A DNA stretch of 37,201 bases from JAUSIK01 sp964362915 (GTDB lineage Archaea; Nanobdellota; Nanobdellia; Pacearchaeales; GW2011-AR1). Below the pieces are notes generated by a model, which was given only the letters and a program-made list of their open reading frames with translations, made no database searches and had not been told where the DNA came from. The DNA is taken from positions 1 through 37,201 of the forward strand of contig CAYIGH010000007.1 of the NCBI GenBank assembly GCA_964362915.1, given 5' to 3'. This document shows positions 12,732 through 19,921 of the stretch, piece by piece (position 1 is the first letter of the stretch; each line of letters begins with the position of its first letter). Both the position numbers and the translations under genes were made by a program.

Positions 12732-15548
12732 TCAATAATTACAAAAATGAATAGTAACTTTTCTGCCTTTTATCTCAAATTCAAATGTTTTTTTATCCAG
12801 CCCAGTAGCAAACTTTATCTTTCTAGTGTGTGTTCTTTCATTTAGAAATTTAATATTATCTTCTATAACTTTTTTCATATAGTCATCTGTTACTATCTCG
12901 ATATCTACAAGGTCGCCCTTTTTCAATCCAGCATTTTTTCTGGCTGCTTGAATATGTCTTGCAAACTCTCTGGCATGCCCTTCTGCTTCAAGTTCAGGAG
13001 TTAGTTTAGTATCAAGTTCAACATTTATTTCATTACTAATCTCAAGTCCTATATTCTTCACATTTAATTGTCGCATAATTATTTCTTTCATCTCAACATT
13101 GAGATTTATTTCCTTTGGAACTTTCAAAATTACTTTAGATAAGGGCCATTTTAGTCCTATCTGGGCTTTATCTCTTTCAGCCAATCCCCTTTCTATAATT
13201 TCAAATGCAATCTTAAACTGCTTTTCAAGATTTTTGTTTATTTTCTTTTCATTGAATTTTGGCCAGTCAGATAAATGTACAGATTCTTTTTTTACAGTTT
13301 TTTTCGCTCTTAATTCCTGCCAGATTTTTTCTGTGACAAAAGGCACAATTGGAGCGCACATTTTAATTAGACCAGTATAGGCCTCTATTAACACATTATT
13401 AACGGCTTCATCGTCATTTGCTAGTCTATCTCTTACCAGTTGTATATATCCTCTGCTTAGATCACTAAGCCAGAAGTTTTGCAGCTCTCTACTTGCATTA
13501 TGAGGATGCAAATTTTCTAAATCATCTGTTGCTTTTTTTATTAAAGAATTGAATTTACTTATTATCCATTTATCCTCTATAAAATATTTACCTGGCTTAT
13601 TTGTTCTTCTTATCAGCTTGCTTATATTATACAATATACTCAAGTTATTTTTAGGTTCTTTTGCCACATTAAATCCAAATCTCAATTCTTGGGCAGGATT
13701 TTGCAAGCAATATAATAATCTCATAATATCTGCTCCTATTTTTTCAACAGCCTCATCAAACCATATAGCGTTGCCTTTACTTTTATGCATTTCTTCTCCT
13801 TTTTCATCTTTTAATGTCTCATATCCTAAAACAGACTTAAAGGGAGACCTGTCTGTTAAAGCAATACTAGCCCACATTAATGCATTAAACCATCCTCTAT
13901 ACTGTCCAGGCATATTTTCGCATATGAAATCAGCAGGGAACCATCCTTCCCAATATTTTTTATTATTGAGATAATTTAATGTGGAAAAAGGAACAATCCC
14001 TGCATCAAGCCATGCGTCCCCCACATCAGGGATTCTTGAGATTTCTTTTCCACATTTCCCGCATTTTATTTTTATTTCATCAATCCAAGGCCTATGTATC
14101 TCTGGAAGTGAATCAACTTTCTTTTTATCAATAGCTTTTTTTCTTAATTCCTCGATAGTTCCAAAAACTTGAATGTTGCCACATTCACATTCCCAAATCG
14201 GAAGAGGCAAACCCCAATATCTTTTCCTGGAAATGAGCCAGTCTCCCATATTCTTAAACCATTCTTCTTGTCTTATCTTTCCATATTCAGGATACCATTC
14301 CACTTTTTTATTTTCAGCAATAAGTTTCTTTTTCATTTCAGAACATTTTACATACCATTCATCAACAAGCCTGAAGACTAATTCGCTTCCGCATCTCCAG
14401 CAATGCGGATATCTGTGTTTATATCTCGCTGTTTTATATAAAAATCTCCTCTGCTCAAGATCTTCTAAAACCTCTTTATTTACATCAGAATATTTTTTTA
14501 AACTGAATTCCCCATATCCTTCTTTATATATTCCTGCTTCGTTTAAAGGAGAAATGGCTGGGAGGCCCTCTTTCTTTCCCAGATTAAAGTCCTCTGTGCC
14601 GCACCCAGGAGCTATATGTACTATGCCTGTTCCCTCTTCTTCAGAAGCCAAGTCCCATAAAACGACTCTATGAGAAGACTTAAACTGAGCTTCTAGGCCC
14701 TTATAAGGCATGATATATTCTATTCCCTTTAAAGCAGCGCCTTTTTTGGTCTCAAGTATCTTATATTCTCCTTCTAACTCAACAACTCTTTTTTCAGCAA
14801 GCCAGTATTTAGCTCCCTGATTTTCAACTTTAACATATTTTATTTTTGAATTAACAGCGATAGCAACATTGGCAGGCACTGTCCAAGGAGTTGTTGTGAA
14901 TATTAAAAAATATTCATCTGGTTTTTCTTTTAAAGGGAACTGCATAAACAATGCTGTATGGAGCACTTCTTTATAACCCTCAGTCACAATATCATGTTTA
15001 GAACTTGCAGTTCCGCATCTCCAGCACCAAGGAACCGCATCCTTTCCTTTGTACAACCATCCTTTCTCAAAATATTTTTTCAATAAATGCCAATTATGAA
15101 GATTGTTATTATCAGACATAGTATAATAACTATTTTTCCAATCCATCCATTGACCTAATTTGATAGATTGGTCTCTTTGTATCTTAGAAAACTTCTCTAC
15201 TCTCTTTCTGCAAGCCTTAACAAAGTTCAATATTCCGAATTTTTCTATATCTTCCTTGCTCTCAAGTCCTAAATCTTTTTCCTCTTCTCTTTCCACCCAT
15301 AATCCCTGGCAATCAAAACCATTTTGAAATCTTTGATCAAAACCCTGCATGGCCTTAAATCTCTGGAATAAATCTTTGTAAGTTCTTCCCCAAGCATGAT
15401 GCACTCCCATCGGGTTATTAGCAGTAATAGGTCCGTCGATAAAGCTCCATCTCTTCTTCCCCCTATTTTTCTTTCTAAGTTTATCAAATGTCTTGTTCTT
15501 CCTCCAAAATTCCAGGATTTCCTTTTCTGTTTGTTGTGGATTATACAT
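12732..15548 (-). CDS. ileS: Isoleucine--tRNA ligase
   Basis: This 938-residue class I synthetase starts MYNPQQTEKEILEFWRKNKT. The HIGH-type motif is PMGVHHAWG at residues 46-54 and the KMSKS-type motif is EMHKSKGN. The editing domain signature TTTPWTVPANVAIAV is present, so mischarged valine can be removed. Zinc-like Cys clusters occur (WCWRCG, CECGN, IKCGKCGKE). It charges tRNA-Ile with isoleucine in the cytoplasm. Length is slightly below the usual 1000-1050. The neighbouring FICENMPGQYRGWFNALM block supports IleRS over ValRS. It is a stand-alone gene with a short upstream gap. Confidence 0.93.
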   Translation of the reverse strand: MYNPQQTEKEILEFWRKNKTFDKLRKKNRGKKRWSFIDGPITANNPMGVHHAWGRTYKDLFQRFKAMQGFDQRFQNGFDCQGLWVEREEEKDLGLESKEDIEKFGILNFVKACRKRVEKFSKIQRDQSIKLGQWMDWKNSYYTMSDNNNLHNWHLLKKYFEKGWLYKGKDAVPWCWRCGTASSKHDIVTEGYKEVLHTALFMQFPLKEKPDEYFLIFTTTPWTVPANVAIAVNSKIKYVKVENQGAKYWLAEKRVVELEGEYKILETKKGAALKGIEYIMPYKGLEAQFKSSHRVVLWDLASEEEGTGIVHIAPGCGTEDFNLGKKEGLPAISPLNEAGIYKEGYGEFSLKKYSDVNKEVLEDLEQRRFLYKTARYKHRYPHCWRCGSELVFRLVDEWYVKCSEMKKKLIAENKKVEWYPEYGKIRQEEWFKNMGDWLISRKRYWGLPLPIWECECGNIQVFGTIEELRKKAIDKKKVDSLPEIHRPWIDEIKIKCGKCGKEISRIPDVGDAWLDAGIVPFSTLNYLNNKKYWEGWFPADFICENMPGQYRGWFNALMWASIALTDRSPFKSVLGYETLKDEKGEEMHKSKGNAIWFDEAVEKIGADIMRLLYCLQNPAQELRFGFNVAKEPKNNLSILYNISKLIRRTNKPGKYFIEDKWIISKFNSLIKKATDDLENLHPHNASRELQNFWLSDLSRGYIQLVRDRLANDDEAVNNVLIEAYTGLIKMCAPIVPFVTEKIWQELRAKKTVKKESVHLSDWPKFNEKKINKNLEKQFKIAFEIIERGLAERDKAQIGLKWPLSKVILKVPKEINLNVEMKEIIMRQLNVKNIGLEISNEINVELDTKLTPELEAEGHAREFARHIQAARKNAGLKKGDLVDIEIVTDDYMKKVIEDNIKFLNERTHTRKIKFATGLDKKTFEFEIKGRKVTIHFCNY

Positions 15549-15587
15549 AACTACTCCTATATTACCTAAAGAATTAAAAATTTATAT

Positions 15588-15836
15588 TTAAACCTTTTTA
15601 ATCCATTTTTTATCATAGCTTTTCATCAAACTTATAGCACTCACAATTACTATAAAAGCCGTACTAAGACTTATGTATATTCTATCAAAAAAATAGAATA
15701 TTATCCCAATTAGTATAGATATAATTATCAAAATTTTGAACCACATCCTTCCTGCAACAAGCTCATCTCTCGCTAACCATGCTATTAAATATCCTGCGGG
15801 AATTCCTAAAATTAAGATAATTATTTCAATTAACAT
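15588..15836 (-). CDS. Small membrane protein with three helices
   Basis: This 82-residue protein has three hydrophobic helices (about 3-20, 32-49 and 55-70) and a basic end DKKWIKKV. No family is recognised. Its ATG overlaps the last 7 bases of the upstream 49-residue gene (ATGTTAA), so the two are translated together, and their joint role is unknown. Confidence 0.55.
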   Translation of the reverse strand: MLIEIIILILGIPAGYLIAWLARDELVAGRMWFKILIIISILIGIIFYFFDRIYISLSTAFIVIVSAISLMKSYDKKWIKKV

Positions 15837-15979
15837 TTATCTTCTATTATCTTATCCTCTTTATCTATATTTTCATTAAAAAAACCAATTCCTAATATCT
15901 TGGCTAATTCATCTATTTGACTATTACTTAATTCTTCAAGTTCATTATATAATTCATTACTAATATCTATGCTCCCCAT
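15830..15979 (-). CDS. Small acidic helical protein (49 residues)
   Basis: The open frame reads MGSIDISNELYNELEELSNS, then QIDELAKILGIGFF and an acidic tail. Alternating Leu/Ile and Glu suggest one or two helices. It overlaps the following membrane-protein gene by 7 bases, which argues for a real coupled pair. The family is unknown; it could be a soluble regulator of the membrane partner. Confidence 0.5.
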   Translation of the reverse strand: MGSIDISNELYNELEELSNSQIDELAKILGIGFFNENIDKEDKIIEDKC

Positions 15980-16024
15980 TAGATAAACTATTTAATTAAC
16001 TATTAAATATCTTTGCTTTCCAAA

Positions 16025-16402
16025 TCAGCTAAAGAAAAATTCCCCATCTAATTTTTCAGCATTCACAGCAATATCACTCATAGAAATAATTCCAACAAGA
16101 CGTTTTTTTTCATCTATTACAGGAAGCCTTTTTACTTTATTTTCCTTCATAACTTTCAGACAATCTTCTATGTTATCTTCAGCTGAAACAGTTATAACAT
16201 TCTTAGACATAATTTGCGAAATCTTTTTATTTTTCCCATAATTTCTTAATAAGTCTCCTTCTGTAATAATGCCTTTTACTTTTCCCCTGATAACAAATAA
16301 TAAACCCCCTATATTTTTTTCAGACATAATTTTTGCAGCATCAGCTAAACTAATGTCTTTATCAACAACATAAGGCGTTTTCATCAGCTCTTTTATCTGC
16401 AT
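16025..16402 (-). CDS. CBS-domain pair protein
   Basis: This 125-residue protein consists of two CBS domains: KELMKTPYVVDKDISLADAA with GGLLFVIRGKVKGIITEGDL, and SQIMSKNVITVSAEDNIEDC with KRLPVIDEKKRLVGIISMSD. Paired CBS domains bind adenosine nucleotides (AMP, ATP, SAM) and act as energy sensors. No fused enzyme domain is present, so it probably acts on a partner by contact. It lies 37 bases after the pterin dehydratase gene on the same strand. Confidence 0.9.
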   Translation of the reverse strand: MQIKELMKTPYVVDKDISLADAAKIMSEKNIGGLLFVIRGKVKGIITEGDLLRNYGKNKKISQIMSKNVITVSAEDNIEDCLKVMKENKVKRLPVIDEKKRLVGIISMSDIAVNAEKLDGEFFFS

Positions 16403-16439
16403 AAATATGAAAATAGAAGCAAATATTTAAATTGAACGG

Positions 16440-16724
16440 TCAAGCTAATTTATCAATTTCTTCTGCAACATCAAAGTCCCTTAAAGTAAGCCCCCTTGCT
16501 TCATGAGTTGTTAAAGTCATTCTAACTATATTGTAATTTATTAAAACAATAGGATGATGGTTGTGTTTGTCAGCTATTTCCGCGATCTTATTAACAAACT
16601 CAATAGACTCTTTAAAATTTCTAAAAACCTTGTCTTTGACAATGGAATTTCCATCAAGTGCCCAATTTCTAAGTTTAGACATTCTTTCGTTAATAGTTGA
16701 AAGCGGCAGCATATTATAGGACAT
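16440..16724 (-). CDS. 4a-hydroxytetrahydrobiopterin dehydratase-like (PCD/DCoH)
   Basis: This 94-residue protein has the whole PCD signature: the W of LRNWALDG, FVNKIAEIADKHNHHPIV with the active-site HNHHP, and TTHEARGLTLRDFDVAEEID. PCD dehydrates 4a-hydroxy pterin to recycle pterin cofactors after aromatic amino acid hydroxylases. No hydroxylase is visible in this window, so the enzyme may serve another pterin or act as a moonlighting protein. It lies between the saccharopine-dehydrogenase-like gene (29 bases upstream) and the CBS gene, probably in one operon. Confidence 0.92.
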   Translation of the reverse strand: MSYNMLPLSTINERMSKLRNWALDGNSIVKDKVFRNFKESIEFVNKIAEIADKHNHHPIVLINYNIVRMTLTTHEARGLTLRDFDVAEEIDKLA

Positions 16725-16753
16725 TATATTAATTAATAAGCATTTCTATGCCT

Positions 16754-17905
16754 CTAATTTATCCTCTTTCCGTTCTCAAAAACAACCATTTTTCTTTTTT
16801 TCAGTTCCTCAAAAAACGGTTCTGGCGGTACAATTGATTCTGGGGCAAAACTTCCTCTTTCTTTTATTATTTCCTTTTTTATCATCTGCGCTATAATGCT
16901 GGCAGGCATGCCGGTATCAATATTACATCCTGCATCCTCCCAGCCGTCGATTGTAGGCACAAGGCATTGCATTCTAGTAATTTTATTTTTTCTATTTTTT
17001 TTCCCTATAATTTTTACCCAAAGGTCTTCCTTCTCTTTATAACCCTCTGGGATCTTCAATCTTTTTAATGTTTCAGTCAGTACATCAATGGGCCTGACCT
17101 TTATACCGTTAATAATAACTTCTTCCTTGCTTCCCAAGCCTAATTCAATAAAATCCATTATTCTGTTAAAAGAATGCAGAGGAAAACCTGCATAAAATCT
17201 GACATTTTTTAGGCCTTTTCCATTTAAGTAATGGTAGAATGTATAAGTCTCAGGATGCCTCACATAAAAGCTTTTCTGATTTCCTACGAATTTATCATTT
17301 GAATTTCTTATAGAGCTTATTGGCCTTATTTTTGTAAATCTGCAATTTTCAATATTTGTTGCAGGCTCTGTGAATTCTTCTATAATGCTTTGAATCGAAA
17401 AAGGAACAACGAATTTCTTTATATTAGAATTCCAATCAAAACCAACTTCTATTGTTTCAATTTTGTCGAAATCCTTTGCAGCGTATTTTAGCATAACATT
17501 TCCAATGCCAGGAACAGAGCCGCAGCCAGTTATATGTGTGAGTTTTCTTCTTTTTAATTTAGAATCTAACTTTAGTTGTTTTTTTGTCATTGGAATTTCA
17601 GATCCAAGATCTAAGCTGTGAGCTCTTGCTTCTATACATGATTCTAAGGCGTTCAAATTCCAATCGCCTTCTGCGCAATTTACCACTACATCTGCCCCAG
17701 AACTTTTTATAACATCACACGCATTTTCTTTATTTTTTAAATCAACATATTTAAATTCTGTTTTATTATATTTTTTTAGTAATCTTTCTATTCTCTTTTT
17801 ATCCCTGCCGCATAATAATACAGAATACCCTGTCTCCAATAAATCTCTAGATACGATTCTACCCTGCATTCCTGTAGCTCCTAAAACAACAAAATCATAT
17901 TTCAT
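16754..17905 (-). CDS. Saccharopine-dehydrogenase-like oxidoreductase
   Basis: This 383-residue protein opens with a Rossmann fold, VVLGATGMQGRIVSRDLLE, whose GATGMQG loop is at residues 9-15 and binds NAD(P). DVVVNCAEGDWNLNALESCI and HITGCGSVPGIGNVMLKYAA follow, as in the saccharopine dehydrogenase and homospermidine-synthase-like superfamily. The substrate is not predictable; amino-acid or polyamine roles are both known in this superfamily. It starts the operon with PCD and the CBS protein. A palindrome at 17918-17936 sits between its TATA box and the ATG. Confidence 0.8.
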   Translation of the reverse strand: MKYDFVVLGATGMQGRIVSRDLLETGYSVLLCGRDKKRIERLLKKYNKTEFKYVDLKNKENACDVIKSSGADVVVNCAEGDWNLNALESCIEARAHSLDLGSEIPMTKKQLKLDSKLKRRKLTHITGCGSVPGIGNVMLKYAAKDFDKIETIEVGFDWNSNIKKFVVPFSIQSIIEEFTEPATNIENCRFTKIRPISSIRNSNDKFVGNQKSFYVRHPETYTFYHYLNGKGLKNVRFYAGFPLHSFNRIMDFIELGLGSKEEVIINGIKVRPIDVLTETLKRLKIPEGYKEKEDLWVKIIGKKNRKNKITRMQCLVPTIDGWEDAGCNIDTGMPASIIAQMIKKEIIKERGSFAPESIVPPEPFFEELKKRKMVVFENGKRIN

Positions 17906-17917
17906 TTGATTCTTTTT

Positions 17918-17936
17918 GATGTATTAATAATACATC
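17918..17936. promoter_or_regulatory. Palindrome upstream of the oxidoreductase operon
   Basis: GATGTAT and ATACATC form 7-base arms around TAATA. It lies 13 bases before the ATG at 17905 and just downstream of a TATA-like TTTTTAAAG (about 17940-17948, minus strand). That position suits a repressor operator that blocks the transcription start. Confidence 0.4.
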
Positions 17937-18043
17937 ATATCTTTAAAAATCTAGCTATACAACGAAGGAACTTTCTATTTTTTCTATGAGGTCTATAAAA
18001 CTAAACAAAAAGATATTACGCCCCGACCATAAGCTGCAGAGTT

Positions 18044-18205
18044 TTAAATCTGACCGCTTTGATTAAACTTTTTCATTGCCTGTTCAAGGATTATTTGAGG
18101 AGCGAATCCTTTTCTACTGCAGACTTTCATAAATTCATCAAATATAGCCTGATCTACCATATACTCCAGCTTTCTTTTCTTTGCGCCAGGTGGTGTCGCC
18201 GCCAT
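18044..18205 (-). CDS. Small ribbon-helix-helix-like protein (53 residues)
   Basis: The frame starts MAATPPGAKKRKLEYMVDQA, continues IFDEFMKVCSRKGFAPQIIL and ends EQAMKKFNQSGQI. A beta strand (KRKLEYMVDQA), then a helix, the turn SRKGFAP and a second helix give the layout of a ribbon-helix-helix DNA-binding protein. A TATA box TTTATATA (18227-18234, minus strand) lies 22-29 bases before the ATG, giving a leaderless mRNA. It follows cspA by about 60 bases. The target is unknown. Confidence 0.55.
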   Translation of the reverse strand: MAATPPGAKKRKLEYMVDQAIFDEFMKVCSRKGFAPQIILEQAMKKFNQSGQI

Positions 18206-18264
18206 CCTATATCCAGATGGGATGCCTATATAAAGTTTCTTAGGACGAGATACTTATTCAGATA

Positions 18265-18456
18265 TTATTCTTTAGAAACTTTAGAAGCTTTTGGCCCTTT
18301 TTCGCCTTGTTCTATTTCGAATGTGACTGAATCGCCTTCACCAATAGATACTCCGTCTTTAAGTCCAGTAGTATGGACGAAATATTCTTTTCCATCTTCA
18401 CCGGCTATAAATCCAAATCCTTTCATTTCGTTGAAAAATTTTACTTTACCTTTCAT
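18265..18456 (-). CDS. cspA: Cold-shock domain protein
   Basis: This 63-residue protein is a complete cold-shock domain: MKGKVKFFNEMKGFGFIAGE with RNP1 (KGFGFI, residues 12-17) and EYFVHTT as RNP2. It binds single-stranded RNA or DNA and loosens RNA structure. It comes 17 bases after the zinc-ribbon gene and has a strong AGGAGG at 18464-18469, seven bases before the ATG, so it is co-translated with that gene. Cold-shock domains are bacterial-style and uncommon in most archaea, so the gene was probably acquired from a bacterium (inference). Confidence 0.93.
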   Translation of the reverse strand: MKGKVKFFNEMKGFGFIAGEDGKEYFVHTTGLKDGVSIGEGDSVTFEIEQGEKGPKASKVSKE

Positions 18457-18473
18457 TTATATACCTCCTGTAT

Positions 18474-18902
18474 TTATTTATCATCAGAATCTTCCTCTAT
18501 TTCCTCTTCCGAGTCTTCATCGTCTTCTTGAAAATCTTCCTCTGATTCATCTCCAACATCAATCTCTAAATTTTCTATGACCTTAAGTATTCTATCAAGT
18601 TTTGCATTAATTTGGGCAAATTGCTCCGAAGAAGCTTCTGATCTTGGTACTCCATCTAGGTTTCGCGGATTATTTTGTTTGAAGCAGTCGTCACAATAAA
18701 CAGGTTTACTTCCTGTTGGCTTAAATGGAACCTGACATTTCTTTCCGCATTTACTGCAAGTAGCATCATACATCTTATCAGATCTTCCAGAATCTTGGTC
18801 TCCGCCAAATTTTCCTCTCCCTCCAAATCTAAATCTTGAGCCATGGTTACCACTAGATCTGCCTCTAAATCCGTCTCTTCTATTTGATCTAAAATTTCCC
18901 AT
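18474..18902 (-). CDS. RGG-rich protein with CxxCx~26CxxC zinc site
   Basis: This 142-residue protein has three parts. The N-terminal 40 residues are Arg/Gly-rich (RDGFRGRSSGNHGSRFRFGG), as in RNA-binding RGG tails. The next part is DATCSKCGKKCQVPFKPTGS then PVYCDDCF, a CxxC pair repeated after about 20-25 residues. This zinc motif is familiar from ultra-small bacteria (CPR) and DPANN archaea. The end is strongly acidic (EESEEDF...EDSDDK). Its next gene is a cold-shock protein, which fits an RNA-binding or RNA-chaperone role. The function is inferred and the acidic tail may mask the RNA-binding region. Confidence 0.75.
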   Translation of the reverse strand: MGNFRSNRRDGFRGRSSGNHGSRFRFGGRGKFGGDQDSGRSDKMYDATCSKCGKKCQVPFKPTGSKPVYCDDCFKQNNPRNLDGVPRSEASSEQFAQINAKLDRILKVIENLEIDVGDESEEDFQEDDEDSEEEIEEDSDDK

Positions 18903-18943
18903 ATTTAACTATTCAAATGTTGGCTTATAAATCTTTAGGATTA

Positions 18944-18985
18944 CGCCCGGATCAGGAATCGAACCTGGAGATCCCTAAGGAAACA
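18944..18985 (-). pseudogene. tRNA-Ser 3'-half remnant
   Basis: On the minus strand, directly after the tRNA-Ser gene, about 42 bases repeat its 3' half: a variable-arm-like piece (CCTTAGGGATC), the T-arm CCAGG-TTCGATT-CCTGA (one mismatch) and an acceptor end TCCGGGCG. There is no 5' half. It is a partial tandem copy or the scar of an element that integrated at the tRNA. Confidence 0.6.
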
Positions 18986-19068
18986 CGCCGGAGCCAGGAT
19001 TCGAACCTGGGAATCCTTGCGGAAACGAGTTCTCCAAACTCGCGGAGTAACCGCTGTCCCACTCCGGC
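18986..19068 (-). tRNA. tRNA-Ser (anticodon GGA)
   Basis: The acceptor stem GCCGGAG/CTCCGGC is perfect, the anticodon stem is CGAGT/ACTCG and the loop is TTGGAGA, so the anticodon at 19033-19035 is GGA. A type II variable arm is present, and the T-arm is CCAGG-TTCGAAT-CCTGG. The discriminator is G, as expected for tRNA-Ser. There is no intron and no encoded CCA. Confidence 0.93.
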
Positions 19069-19100
19069 ATAATTTGAATTAATAATAAGTCATTATAAAC

Positions 19101-19748
19101 CTAGTGTTTTCTCTCTTTCCAAGAATTATAAAAAGGATCAAAAACATTTCTAACTCTTTCTGCCACTTCATCTACAGAACCTCGCCCATTAATCTCAGCA
19201 ACATCCCCAAATAAATTTTTTGCATCTTCTCTGGAAATCAAACTTTTATAATAACTGGCCAGATTTCTCTGAAATTTCCAATCTTCGAACTTTTCTTTAA
19301 CTCCTCTCTTTGACAGTCTCTCAATAGCATCCTCTACAGGGACATCAATAAAAATATTTAAATCAGGAGTTATGATTTTATTATACTCGTGCATTTTTAA
19401 TAATTTATATAAATCAACTCCTTGCGTCCATTGATATGCACAAGTTGAGAGTTTAAATCTGTCACATAAAACAAAATAACCCTTGCTTAGAAATTCATCA
19501 ATTTCTTCAGAATGATTTATCCTATCATCAATATATAATCTTGCCATTTTAATCCCATCAGAATAAGCATCCTTATCTTCAGCCAGTTTTTTCTTTATCT
19601 CCTTACTTTTCCAGGGTTCATGGGTCTTTACAATATCTTGATATTTGTCAAGATTTTCTATGCGCTTAATAAGTTCAATCAATTGGGTACTCTTGCCAGA
19701 ACCATCAACCCCCTCAAAAATAATAAACATCCCCTTTTTTTGTTCCAT
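19101..19748 (-). CDS. tmk: Thymidylate kinase
   Basis: This 215-residue protein has the P-loop GVDGSGKST at residues 13-21, the DR motif LCDRFKLSTCAYQ near residues 95-107 that holds dTMP, and the lid region ERLSKRGVKEKF. It phosphorylates dTMP to dTDP for DNA synthesis. Length is typical. It is the last minus-strand gene before the giant surface protein, and the 173-base gap holds no other clear gene. Confidence 0.92.
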   Translation of the reverse strand: MEQKKGMFIIFEGVDGSGKSTQLIELIKRIENLDKYQDIVKTHEPWKSKEIKKKLAEDKDAYSDGIKMARLYIDDRINHSEEIDEFLSKGYFVLCDRFKLSTCAYQWTQGVDLYKLLKMHEYNKIITPDLNIFIDVPVEDAIERLSKRGVKEKFEDWKFQRNLASYYKSLISREDAKNLFGDVAEINGRGSVDEVAERVRNVFDPFYNSWKERKH

Positions 19749-19921
19749 TTTTTATTTTACTAATTTTCCTATTTAACTATAGTTCAATTCTAATATATAC
19801 ATTCTACTATAATATTTGTTTTAATAAAATAGCAGAAGAAATATTCAAGAATAAGAGAGAAAGAAGTGATTTTATACAAAAATGGGAAAAATTTAAGGAA
19901 TAAATTCTTTGAATATTTAAT

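Noticed and set aside
18017..18043. tRNA-like fragment near 18017
   Set aside because: Only the last few bases (GGGGCG) resemble a tRNA end; no arm pairs, so it is likely chance.
18059..18580. Plus-strand open frame across the cold-shock region
   Set aside because: It spans three well-supported minus-strand genes and its translation has no domain pattern.
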